Shown here piece by piece: positions 1 through 7,174 of a stretch of 64,000 nucleotides of DNA (the stretch's first letter is position 1; the number at the start of each line of letters is the position of its first letter). The notes under the pieces were generated by a model that saw nothing but the letters and a program-made list of their open reading frames with translations, had not been told where the DNA came from and ran no database searches. A program made the position numbers and the translations under genes. The stretch is from positions 1 to 64,000 of the forward strand of contig NZ_JAROAV010000031.1 in the NCBI RefSeq assembly GCF_029439465.1, in the 5' to 3' direction. Source of the DNA: Luteipulveratus flavus (GTDB lineage Bacteria; Actinomycetota; Actinomycetes; Actinomycetales; Dermatophilaceae).

Positions 1-88
1 AGGGCGAGCCGTATCGAGACCAGGTGCACGCGGTCACCGGGTCTCGATACGGGCATCACTTCGTTCGCCCTACTCGACCGGCGGACGG
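1..88. repeat. Dispersed palindromic intergenic repeat, two inverted partial copies
   Basis: An 11-bp sequence GTATCGAGACC at 11-21 is repeated in inverted orientation as GGTCTCGATAC at 40-50. The right copy runs on through a CG-rich TTCG-centred core to an ACTCGACCGGCGG end at about 83. The ends and the core resemble the last unit of the array at 40253-40300, so I treat them as one repeat family. The copies end next to the ectC stop codon and could fold as a 3' hairpin of the ect transcript. The window starts inside the element, so its left end is not seen. Confidence 0.6.
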
Positions 89-91
89 GGG

Positions 92-493
92 TCAGGCGGA
101 GACGGGCTCCTCGTGGATGACGGGGTACACGCCGTTCTCGTCGTGCACCTCGCGGCCGGTGACCGGCGGGTTGAACACGCAGGCGCAGTGGATGTCCTCC
201 TCGACCTTCACCGTGTGCTTGTCGTGCTGGTCCAGGAGGTACATCGTCCCGGGCGCGAGCGGGAACTCCTCGCTCGTGTCGCGGTTGAGCAGCGTGCCCC
301 GGCCCGCGTAGACGTACACGCACTCGACGTGGTTGGCGTACCAGAACTCCGACTCGGTGCCGGCGTACAGCACGGTGTCGTGGAAGGAGAAGCCCACGCC
401 GTCCTTGGCCAGCACGAACCGGCGGCTGCGCCAGTTGCCGTGCTCGACGTCGTTCTCGGTGCCGTCGAGGTCGCTCAGGTTGATGACCTGCAT
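92..493 (-). CDS. ectC: L-ectoine synthase
   Basis: EctC cyclises N-gamma-acetyl-diaminobutyrate to ectoine, the last step of compatible-solute synthesis in the cytoplasm. The 133 residues match the usual EctC length (about 130). The protein has the cupin pattern of the family: an N-terminal MQVINLSDLDGTENDV, a central SEFWYANHVECVYVYAGRG strand pair and a DQHDKHTV turn carrying metal-binding His residues. The ATG follows AAAGGA. It is the third gene of ectABC, 45 bp after ectB. No ectD follows inside the window, where a dispersed repeat lies directly at the 3' end. Confidence 0.97.
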   Translation of the reverse strand: MQVINLSDLDGTENDVEHGNWRSRRFVLAKDGVGFSFHDTVLYAGTESEFWYANHVECVYVYAGRGTLLNRDTSEEFPLAPGTMYLLDQHDKHTVKVEEDIHCACVFNPPVTGREVHDENGVYPVIHEEPVSA

Positions 494-538
494 GGGGAGT
501 CCTTTCGTCGGGGGAGGAGGAGGTGGGGTGGCCGGCCG

Positions 539-1876
539 TCAGCCGGCGAAGGCAGGCTCGCGGTCCGCGGCGACGGTCGGGGCAGCGTCCGCGGTGCCGT
601 CGGTCCGGCGCAGCACGGCGCTCGCGGCATCGACGAGGATCTCCAGGCCCTCGGCCATCTCGGCCTCGGTGATCGTCAACGCGGGCATCACCTTGACGAC
701 CTCGCCGCTGGGGCCGGAGGTCTCCACCAGCAGGCCGCGCTCGAACGCCGCCGCCTGGATCCGGCCGGCGACCTCGACGTCCTCGAACGCCACACCGGCG
801 AGCAGGCCGCGTCCGCGCAGCGTGGCGCCGTCCGACCGGGCGATGATGCGCTGCAGCCCGTCGCGCAGCTGGTGGGCGCGCGCGGCGACGTTCTGCTCGA
901 TCGCGCCGTCGGTCCAGAACGTCCGCAGCGCGGCCGTGGCGGTGACGAACGCCGGGTTGTGCCCGCGGAAGGTGCCGTTGTGCTCGCCGGGCTCCCACTG
1001 ATCCAGGTCCCGCCGCATCAGCGTCAGCGACATCGGCAGGCCATACCCGGAGATCGACTTGGACAGGCACACGATGTCGGGCACGATGCCGGCCTCCTCG
1101 AAGGAGAAGAACCTGCCCGTACGCCCGCAGCCGGCTTGCACGTCGTCGACGATCAGCAGCACGTCGTGGCGGCGGCACAGGGCGGCGAGCTCACGCAGCC
1201 ACACCCCGCGCGCGGCCTTGAGACCGCCCTCGCCCTGGACGGTCTCGACGATGACGGCAGCCGGCAGGTCCAGGCCCGAGCCGCTGTCGCTCCAGGTGCG
1301 CTCGAGCCACATGAAGTCCGGCGTCTCGCCGTCGAAGTAGTCGTCGTACGGCGCGGTGGAGGAGTGGTAGAGCGGCGTACCGGCGCCGGCCCGCTTCATC
1401 GAGTTCCCCGTGACCGCAAGGGAACCCAGCGTCATGCCGTGGAAGGCGTTGGTGAAGCTGACGACGTCCTGGCGGCCGGTGCACTTCCGCGCGATCTTCA
1501 GCGCGGTCTCGACGCTGTTGGTGCCGGTCGGGCCGGGGAACTGCACGACATAGTCCAGCCCGCGCGGCGCCAGGACGACCTCCTCGAACGTCTCGAGGAA
1601 CTCGCGCTTGGCGACGGTGTAGGTGTCGAGCGAGTGGGTGACGCCGTCGCCCGCCAGGTAATCGATCAGGTGGCGCTTGAGCTCTGGGTGGTTGTGGCCG
1701 TAGTTCAGCGCACCGGCGCCGGAGAAGAAGTCGATGTAGCGGCTGCCGTCCTCGGCGTACTGGTACACCCCCTGCGCGGAGGTGAAGACGGCCGGCCACT
1801 CGCGGCAGTAGCTGCGGACCTGGGACTCGCGGGTCTCGAAGACCGACGTCGTGGTGCTCGTGCTGGTGCTGGGCAT
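539..1876 (-). CDS. ectB: Diaminobutyrate--2-oxoglutarate transaminase
   Basis: EctB is a PLP-dependent class III aminotransferase that converts L-aspartate-4-semialdehyde to L-2,4-diaminobutyrate with glutamate as donor, the first committed ectoine step. The start at MPSTSTSTTTSVFETRES gives 445 residues, close to the family length, and follows a GAAGGA site; the frame stays open upstream but that extension is unlike EctB. Visible family blocks are FFSGAGALNYGHNHP near the N-terminus, FPGPTGTNSVETALKIAR, the cofactor Asp in LLIVDDVQAGCGRTG, and the PLP lysine in CLSKSISGYGLPMS. It lies 79 bp after ectA and 45 bp before ectC, consistent with one operon. Confidence 0.96.
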   Translation of the reverse strand: MPSTSTSTTTSVFETRESQVRSYCREWPAVFTSAQGVYQYAEDGSRYIDFFSGAGALNYGHNHPELKRHLIDYLAGDGVTHSLDTYTVAKREFLETFEEVVLAPRGLDYVVQFPGPTGTNSVETALKIARKCTGRQDVVSFTNAFHGMTLGSLAVTGNSMKRAGAGTPLYHSSTAPYDDYFDGETPDFMWLERTWSDSGSGLDLPAAVIVETVQGEGGLKAARGVWLRELAALCRRHDVLLIVDDVQAGCGRTGRFFSFEEAGIVPDIVCLSKSISGYGLPMSLTLMRRDLDQWEPGEHNGTFRGHNPAFVTATAALRTFWTDGAIEQNVAARAHQLRDGLQRIIARSDGATLRGRGLLAGVAFEDVEVAGRIQAAAFERGLLVETSGPSGEVVKVMPALTITEAEMAEGLEILVDAASAVLRRTDGTADAAPTVAADREPAFAG

Positions 1877-1955
1877 GGAGATCCTTCGGGTCGGGAGGGC
1901 GAGGCCGCCGCGGCGTGGGCGCGCGGGTCCGTCGCAGGACGGGGGATCGGGGGCG

Positions 1956-2474
1956 TCAGCGCAACGGGCGGATTCGGTAGAGGCGCTCGGGTGCGTGCTC
2001 CTCCGGGAAGTGCTCCGCGCCGAACAGGTCCTCGCGGGTGATGATCGTGCCGCGCTGCTGGGCGAAGCGGGTGAACAGCGCGATGGACGCGGTGTTGTCG
2101 TCGGTGATCGTCGTCTCCATCGTCGCGGCGTCGTCGACCTGGTCCACGAGCTCGTGCAGCATCCGCAGCGCGATCCCGCGGCCACGGTGCCCGTCGTCCA
2201 CGGCGACCTGCCAGACCATCAGCGTCTGCGGCGCGCTCGGCCGGGTGTAGCCGGTGACGAAGCCGGCGGGCTGACCGTCCACCTCCGCCAGGATCGAGGT
2301 CCGGGCGTAGTCGCGCGCCCACAGCAGGTAGGCGTACGAGGAGTTCACGTCCAGCGTCCGGGCGTCCGAGGCGATGCGCCACAGGTCGCCGCCGTCGGCC
2401 ACGGAGGGTGGTCGGAAGGCGATGGTCGGGCTCGAGGTCGCAGGGGCGGCGGGCGTCAGGATGGCGCTGGTCAC
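1956..2474 (-). CDS. ectA: Diaminobutyrate acetyltransferase
   Basis: EctA is a GNAT acetyltransferase that makes N-gamma-acetyl-L-2,4-diaminobutyrate from diaminobutyrate and acetyl-CoA. The GNAT core is clear: MVWQVAVDDGHRGRGIALRML is the acetyl-CoA binding strand-loop, followed by METTITDDNTASIALFTRFA. I place the start at GTG 2474 (172 aa, VTSAILTPAAP). A TTG at 2510 would add 12 residues, but that stretch is better read as promoter: TTGATT at 2505-2510 and TACGTT at 2483-2488, with TACGTT eight bases before the GTG. This suggests a leaderless mRNA. First gene of ectABC. Confidence 0.93.
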   Translation of the reverse strand: MTSAILTPAAPATSSPTIAFRPPSVADGGDLWRIASDARTLDVNSSYAYLLWARDYARTSILAEVDGQPAGFVTGYTRPSAPQTLMVWQVAVDDGHRGRGIALRMLHELVDQVDDAATMETTITDDNTASIALFTRFAQQRGTIITREDLFGAEHFPEEHAPERLYRIRPLR

Positions 2475-2482
2475 GCTGAACG

Positions 2483-2510
2483 AACGTAACGACTTCGAGC
2501 GAGTAATCAA
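2483..2510 (-). promoter_or_regulatory. Proximal ectA promoter (leaderless type)
   Basis: On the minus strand TTGATT (2505-2510) and TACGTT (2483-2488) are separated by 16 bp. Eight bases then lead to the GTG at 2474, so transcription would begin at or next to the start codon. This is pattern matching to the sigma-70 consensus; no start site is measured. Confidence 0.5.
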
Positions 2511-2542
2511 CTCGAGAACCCGCCTGGGACGCCCATCCGGTC

Positions 2543-2572
2543 GCTATAGGAGGCCGGTCGAATCGCCGTCAG
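2543..2572 (-). promoter_or_regulatory. Distal ectA promoter candidate
   Basis: Minus-strand CTGACG (2567-2572) and TATAGC (2543-2548) with an 18-bp spacer would start transcription near 2536, giving a leader of about 60 bases before the ectA GTG. ectABC operons in other bacteria are often driven by several promoters, so a second one would not be surprising. Confidence 0.35.
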
Positions 2573-2674
2573 CCGCAGCAGCACTGGGAATCCTTCCGTC
2601 GGTGATCGCGTCCTGCAAAAAGTTCTGAAGCGAGGCCTGCCGCGTCCCACCTGACGGGCGTCGAAGCGCAGAAC

Positions 2675-2690
2675 TGTGACGGAACTCACT
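2675..2690. promoter_or_regulatory. CRP/GlxR-type binding site candidate upstream of ectABC
   Basis: The sequence TGTGACGGAACTCACT contains both CRP half sites in the form TGTGA-N6-TCAC and lacks only the final A of the TGTGA-N6-TCACA consensus. It lies about 140 bp upstream of the distal ectA promoter candidate. Related sites sit at 5813-5827 and 51881-51894. Confidence 0.45.
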
Positions 2691-2766
2691 GCGCGACAAC
2701 GAGATTCGGTAACGCGTGGTGATCCAGACTCGCGGCGCGGTGCGGAGGCGGCCGTGACACGACGCA

Positions 2767-2801
2767 CAGCGGCCCCGGTGCGCGATGCACCGGAGCCGCT
2801 G
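2767..2801 (-). terminator. Hairpin terminator of the M4 protease gene
   Basis: Fifteen-base arms (2767-2781 and 2787-2801) pair with one mismatch around a GCGAT loop, 26 bp after the protease stop codon. There is no T-tract, as is common for actinobacterial terminators. Confidence 0.6.
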
Positions 2802-2826
2802 CCCCGTCGTGAGGAGGAGGTGAGGG

Positions 2827-4551
2827 TCAGCCGACGCTGACGGCCTTCCAGGCGGCGTCGACCGCCTTGCTCTCCGTGCTGCCGGCGCCGAACTCGGCGT
2901 CCGCGGCCTTGACCATGCCGGCGTGCAGGTCGGCGTAGGTCATGTCGCTCGTGCCGTAGTCCTTGATCGCGGTGTACCAGATCTTGGCGGCCTTGTCGGC
3001 GCCGATGCCGGTCACCGAGCTGCTGTCGCAGGTCTCGCTCGTGCCCCACTCCGACTGACCGCTGCCGTTGGCGAGCAGGAAGAAGGCGTGGTTGCCGACA
3101 CCCGAGGTGTAGTGCGGGTCGTCGTTCGCGGTGGAGGAGCTCCAGCAGTCGTGCGACGCACCGTCCTTGGACGGCTTGTCCATGTAGCGCAGCGGGCTGC
3201 CGTCGCCGTTGATGTCGATCTCCTCGCCGATGAGGAAGTCCGGCTTGTCGACCGCGCTGTTGGCCTTGAACTCCACCATCGTGCCGTTGACGTCGCTGTT
3301 GGCCTCGTTGATGCCGCCCACGTCGCCCTCGTAGCCGAGGTTGGCCAGCGCCTCCGCGACACCGTGCGACATCTCGTGACCCGCGACGTCGATCGCGACC
3401 AGCGGGGCGTTGTCACCCTCGCCGTCGCCGTACGTCATCTGCTGGCCGTCCCAGAACGCGTTCACGTAGCTGGAGCCGTAGTGGACGCGCGAGGGCACGC
3501 CCTTGCCGTCGTCGAAGATGCCGTTACGGCCGTAGGCGTCCTTGTAGTAGTCCCACGTGGTCGCCGCGCCGTAGTAGACGTCGACCGCCGCGGTGGCGCG
3601 GTCGTCGTTGCTGCCGCTGCCCCAGGCGTTGTCGGCGTCGGTGAACGGGTCGCAGCTGCCGCTCTCGCTGTTGTTCATGTCGCACGCGGAGTTGCCGCCG
3701 CGGTCGGGGTCGGTCAGCGTGTAGGAGCTGCCGTCCTGGGTGGTGCTGATCTTGACATCACCCAGGAAGAGCGACTTGCCGGTGCCCTCGGCCCCTGCGG
3801 TCGCCTTCGGCCGCGAGGCGTCCCGCGTGGTGGCGCGCGTCGTGCCGGACGGGTCGACCGCGTCCCAGGCGACCGTACGCAGGTTCGCCGGCGCCTTGGT
3901 GGTCAGCGTCGCCGCGTGGTGGACACCCTTGCGTGCCATGGCGGCCTTGGAGGTCGCGCCCGACATGAGCGTCTTCACCGTCTCCGAGGAGCGGATGGTC
4001 TTGCCGCTCTGCGCGTCCACCAGGACCGCCTTGCGGCTCGGCGTCAAGCCGTCGGACTGCACACCGGTGACGACCGTCATCCAGGCGAGCACCGGCTTGG
4101 CGCCACGCGCGTCGACGACCAGCATCGGGTCGGTCGCGCCGTCGACGTTGAACGAGCGGGCGCCGGCGGCGGCGTTCGTGCGCGCAGTGCCCTTGGCGAC
4201 CTTGGCCGTGGTGCTGACCGAGATCGGAGCCTGCTGCGCGACCGACTGACCGGTCACCTTGCCGCCCTTGCTGTGCACGACGAAGTCGCCACCGACGACG
4301 GGGAGGCCGCGGTAGGTCCGGTGGTAGCGCGCGTGGCTGGAGCCGTCCTTGGCGGTCGAGGTGCCAACCAGGACGTAGCTGTCACCGGCGGCGCCCTTGA
4401 CGGCGGCCGCGTCGGACTTCAGGTAGGACGCGACGGCGGCCTGGTTGCTCGGCGCGGCGTCGTCTCCACCGTTGGCGAAGGCAGGCGCCCCGGCCAGCGA
4501 CCCGCACGCGAGCAGCGCGGTACCGGTCAGTGCGATGTGCTTCTTCCTCAT
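2827..4551 (-). CDS. Secreted thermolysin-like M4 neutral metalloprotease
   Basis: Extracellular zinc endopeptidase of family M4, 574 residues. A Sec signal peptide of about 26 residues (LLACGSLAGAPAFA) is followed by an FTP/PepSY-type propeptide to about residue 230, which in this family chaperones folding and is removed. The mature domain has the zinc site HEMSH (H392, E393, H396) with the third ligand E416 in GGINEANSD, at the thermolysin spacing, and a C-terminal GVGNHAFF segment matching the catalytic-His region. It is divergent from a LysR gene 221 bp away. Streptomyces neutral-protease genes are often paired with divergent LysR activators, so regulation by that neighbour is likely. Confidence 0.94.
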   Translation of the reverse strand: MRKKHIALTGTALLACGSLAGAPAFANGGDDAAPSNQAAVASYLKSDAAAVKGAAGDSYVLVGTSTAKDGSSHARYHRTYRGLPVVGGDFVVHSKGGKVTGQSVAQQAPISVSTTAKVAKGTARTNAAAGARSFNVDGATDPMLVVDARGAKPVLAWMTVVTGVQSDGLTPSRKAVLVDAQSGKTIRSSETVKTLMSGATSKAAMARKGVHHAATLTTKAPANLRTVAWDAVDPSGTTRATTRDASRPKATAGAEGTGKSLFLGDVKISTTQDGSSYTLTDPDRGGNSACDMNNSESGSCDPFTDADNAWGSGSNDDRATAAVDVYYGAATTWDYYKDAYGRNGIFDDGKGVPSRVHYGSSYVNAFWDGQQMTYGDGEGDNAPLVAIDVAGHEMSHGVAEALANLGYEGDVGGINEANSDVNGTMVEFKANSAVDKPDFLIGEEIDINGDGSPLRYMDKPSKDGASHDCWSSSTANDDPHYTSGVGNHAFFLLANGSGQSEWGTSETCDSSSVTGIGADKAAKIWYTAIKDYGTSDMTYADLHAGMVKAADAEFGAGSTESKAVDAAWKAVSVG

Positions 4552-4583
4552 ATGAGGGTGTCCTCTCTAGGTTTCGGTGCTCC

Positions 4584-4612
4584 CACCTCGGCCCTTCGTG
4601 TCCCCCGAGGTG
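4584..4612. promoter_or_regulatory. Inverted repeat in the protease leader
   Basis: CACCTCGG (4584-4591) and CCGAGGTG (4605-4612) form perfect 8-bp arms around 13 bases, 33-61 bp upstream of the protease ATG. It may be an mRNA hairpin or a protein-binding site. Confidence 0.35.
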
Positions 4613-4636
4613 CGCCCCGACAGCAGCCGGGGAACC

Positions 4637-4650
4637 GTGGTTCGAACCAC
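4637..4650. promoter_or_regulatory. Perfect palindrome in the protease/LysR divergent region
   Basis: GTGGTTCGAACCAC is a perfect 14-bp palindrome midway between the two divergent start codons, 86 bp from the protease ATG and 123 bp from the LysR ATG. It is the most symmetrical site in the interval and the best candidate operator for the LysR protein or another dimeric regulator. Confidence 0.45.
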
Positions 4651-4772
4651 TCTGCCGAGCCGGGGCGGCGCGCGCCTATGCCAGCCGGTCATGCCTTCCT
4701 TACCGACTCTTGGCCGTTCGGAAAGACCCGGTAGACCAGTCGATGGAAGTCGTTCCTTACGGTCTAGTAGCA

Positions 4773-5726
4773 ATGGAGATCGAGCTGCGACATCTGAAAC
4801 TGGTACAAGCGGTCGGCGAGCTGGGAAGCGTCTCGAAGGCCGCCGCCGCGCTGAGCACGACCCAGCCGGCGGCGACCCGCCAGCTGCGCCGGATCGAGGA
4901 CTCCCTCGGCAGCCCGCTGTTCGAGCGGTCGGCCGAGGGCATGACGCCGACGCCGGTCGGCGAGATGGTGATGGCGCGAGCCCACACCGTCCTCACCGCG
5001 GTCGAGACGCTGTGCGCCGACGCCGAGCAGTCGACCGGGTCCGCGCCGAGCATCGTGACCGTCGGCGCTCGTACGGGCACGCCGCTGATCGCGATGGCCG
5101 AGTACCTCGACCGCGCCCTGCCGGCCACCCGGGTGGTGCTGGAGAGCGAGACGCGGATGCAGACGCTGGTCGACATGGTCGGCGCCGGGCTGCTGCACGC
5201 GGCCGCTGTGAGTGAGTTCGTCGGGTGGGAGGTCGACCTGCCGGCCGGCGTGGACAAGCAGACGGTCGGGGTCGAGCCGGTGTTCGTCGTCATGGCTCCG
5301 GACCACCCGCTGGCGCAGTACGAGGAGATCCAGGTGAGCGACCTGGCCGACGCCCGCTGGGTGCTGCAGCCGACCGACCTGGACCGCGAGCCCGACGTCT
5401 TCGCCCAGGCCTGTGCTCGCGCGGGCATCCGGCCCACGGTCGAGCACACGCTGCGGGGCGCGGCCGCCCTGGCGTTCATCCGGGAGGGCGGCCGCCTCGG
5501 CCTGTGCTACCCGACGGCGCGGTTCGACGGCCTGGTCACCCGCCCCGTCCGACGCTGCCCGGTACGGGTGCGCCACCTGATGCTGACCGCCCAGCGCGGT
5601 CCCCTGCAGGGGTACGGCGAGCGCCTGGCCCGCTCGGTGCGGGAGCGGATGGCGGCCGAGGTGCAGATGGCGCCTGCGTACGACGCGTGGCTGGAGCGCG
5701 AGCGTCCGCTGACCTCGGTGAGCTGA
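4773..5726 (+). CDS. LysR-family transcriptional regulator
   Basis: A 317-residue LysR regulator starting at MEIELRHLKLVQAVGELGS. The N-terminal winged helix (about 1-60) shows the family signature SVSKAAAALSTTQPAATRQLRRIEDSLGSPLFERS in two parts, and the rest is a periplasmic-binding-like effector domain. An in-frame ATG at 4743 would add ten residues not typical of the family; neither start has a strong ribosome site. It lies divergent to the M4 protease, and LysR proteins usually control the divergent neighbour. The downstream sugar importer is on the same strand, but 146 bp and its own CRP-type site separate it. Confidence 0.9.
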   Translation: MEIELRHLKLVQAVGELGSVSKAAAALSTTQPAATRQLRRIEDSLGSPLFERSAEGMTPTPVGEMVMARAHTVLTAVETLCADAEQSTGSAPSIVTVGARTGTPLIAMAEYLDRALPATRVVLESETRMQTLVDMVGAGLLHAAAVSEFVGWEVDLPAGVDKQTVGVEPVFVVMAPDHPLAQYEEIQVSDLADARWVLQPTDLDREPDVFAQACARAGIRPTVEHTLRGAAALAFIREGGRLGLCYPTARFDGLVTRPVRRCPVRVRHLMLTAQRGPLQGYGERLARSVRERMAAEVQMAPAYDAWLERERPLTSVS

Positions 5727-5812
5727 CGTCTCGCCACCCGGTCCGGTTTGCGGCGCTTGCGCCGGTCGGGCCGTCCGTGGAGGTCATCCCGAGTACGGTC
5801 GGGAGACGCCGG

Positions 5813-5827
5813 GTGACCGGCGTCACA
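5813..5827. promoter_or_regulatory. CRP/GlxR-type site upstream of the sugar importer
   Basis: GTGACCGGCGTCACA reads as GTGA-N6-TCACA, missing only the leading T of the CRP consensus. It lies 45 bp before the importer's first start codon. A TACGGT hexamer at 5794-5799 could be a -10 just upstream, in which case the site would overlap the transcript start; no better promoter is seen downstream, so the sign of control is unclear. Confidence 0.5.
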
Positions 5828-5872
5828 TGTTCGGTGTCGGTCCCCGCGGGGCCCGGGAGCTCTGGAGGTCCG

Positions 5873-7174
5873 ATGGGCAGGAAGACATCAGCAACCGTGG
5901 CGGGCGGCATGCTCCTCGCGGTGACACTCGCCGGGTGCGGCGGCGGCACCGGGGCCGGTGACTCGCAGCAGACCGGCGGAGGCGGCGGGGGTTCCTCCGC
6001 GGGGACGAGCGGCGGTGGTGGTGGCGGCGGCAAGACGATCAAGCTCGTCGCGGCGGAGTACTCCAAGGACAACACCGCGAAGTTCTGGAACCAGTTCAAG
6101 GCCGCGTACGAGAAGAAGACCGGCAACAAGCTCGACGTCCAGATCGTCAGCTGGGACACCATCGACCAGACGTCCAGCACGATGATCCAGAACAACAGCG
6201 CGCCGGACGTCCTGAACCTCAACGCCTACGCCTCGTACGCCAAGGACAAGCTCCTCTACAGCTCCGACGAGGTCCTGTCCCCGACCGCGAAGGCCGACCT
6301 GCTGCCGGCGTTCGTCAAGAGCGGCACGTACCAGGACAAGATGTACGGCATGCCCGACCTGTCCTCGGCGCGGGCGTTCTTCTACAACAAGGCGCTGTTC
6401 AAGAAGGCAGGCATCATGAGCCCGCCGAAGACCTGGGCCGAGTTCGAGGCCGACGCCAAGAAGATCCAGGGCCTGGGCAACGGCAGCATCGGGTACGCCA
6501 TGCCGCTCGGCCCGGAGGAGGCCCAGGCGGAGTTCTCGATCTGGACGTTCAACAACGGCGGGAACTGGAAGAACGGCGACTCCTGGACGATCAACTCCGA
6601 CCAGAACGTCAAGACCCTCGACTTCCTCAAGAAGCTCGCGACCACCGACAAGGTCACTCAGAACAACCCGGGCCGCACCAACCGCGCGGACGCGTTCAAC
6701 CTGTTCAAGTCGGGCAAGGTCGGCATGATCGTCGGGTTCTCACCCCTGGCCGGTGACCTCGACAAGGAGGGAAAGGTCGACTACGGCGTCGCGCCCATGC
6801 CGACCGCGGACGGCAGCGCGCCCAAGACGTACGGCGTGACCGACTACCTGATGGCGTTCAAGAAGCCGGGCAACCAGCAGGCGGTCAAGGACTTCTACGA
6901 CCTGTACTACTCCAAGGACCAGATCAACCAGTTCATCAAGGCCGAGGGCTTCCTGCCGGTCACGCAGACCGGCCTGGACTACTTCAAGTCCGACGCCAAG
7001 CTGAAGGTCTACCTCGACACGCTGCCGAACATCCAGCTCACCCCGACCGATGACCCCGCCTGGGACAAGGTCAAGCTCGCGGTGCAGCAGAACATCGGTT
7101 CCGGGGTCGGCTCCAACGGTGACCCGAAGAAGACCCTCGACTCCCTCCAGAAGACCGCGGAGAGCTCGAGCTGA
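5873..7174 (+). CDS. Carbohydrate ABC importer, substrate-binding lipoprotein
   Basis: A 433-residue family 1 extracellular solute-binding protein. The start at MGRKTSATVAGGML follows GGAGG four bases upstream. A lipoprotein signal with lipobox LAGC (cysteine near residue 22) precedes a Gly/Ser-rich linker to about residue 60 and a two-lobe binding domain with the typical DVLNLNAYA and GKVGMIVGFSPLAGDL blocks. It captures a sugar, probably an oligosaccharide, on the outer face of the membrane and delivers it to the two permeases downstream. Its stop overlaps the first permease start as ATGA. The substrate cannot be read from the sequence. Confidence 0.92.
   Translation: MGRKTSATVAGGMLLAVTLAGCGGGTGAGDSQQTGGGGGGSSAGTSGGGGGGGKTIKLVAAEYSKDNTAKFWNQFKAAYEKKTGNKLDVQIVSWDTIDQTSSTMIQNNSAPDVLNLNAYASYAKDKLLYSSDEVLSPTAKADLLPAFVKSGTYQDKMYGMPDLSSARAFFYNKALFKKAGIMSPPKTWAEFEADAKKIQGLGNGSIGYAMPLGPEEAQAEFSIWTFNNGGNWKNGDSWTINSDQNVKTLDFLKKLATTDKVTQNNPGRTNRADAFNLFKSGKVGMIVGFSPLAGDLDKEGKVDYGVAPMPTADGSAPKTYGVTDYLMAFKKPGNQQAVKDFYDLYYSKDQINQFIKAEGFLPVTQTGLDYFKSDAKLKVYLDTLPNIQLTPTDDPAWDKVKLAVQQNIGSGVGSNGDPKKTLDSLQKTAESSS

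Larger units (their letters stand above)
2475..2826. other. Gene-free region between ectA and the protease gene
   Basis: About 350 bp without a convincing gene. It holds two candidate ectA promoters, a CRP-type palindrome at 2675-2690 and the protease terminator hairpin at 2767-2801. I see nothing else; short frames here lack ribosome sites and family resemblance. Confidence 0.6.

Noticed and set aside
1956-2510. EctA starting at TTG 2510
   Set aside because: The added 12 codons coincide with a promoter-like sequence, have no ribosome site and are not typical of EctA N-termini.
5751-5764. A terminator after the LysR gene
   Set aside because: CGGCGC-TT-GCGCCG is a six-base stem with a two-base loop and no T-tract, which occurs often by chance at this GC content.
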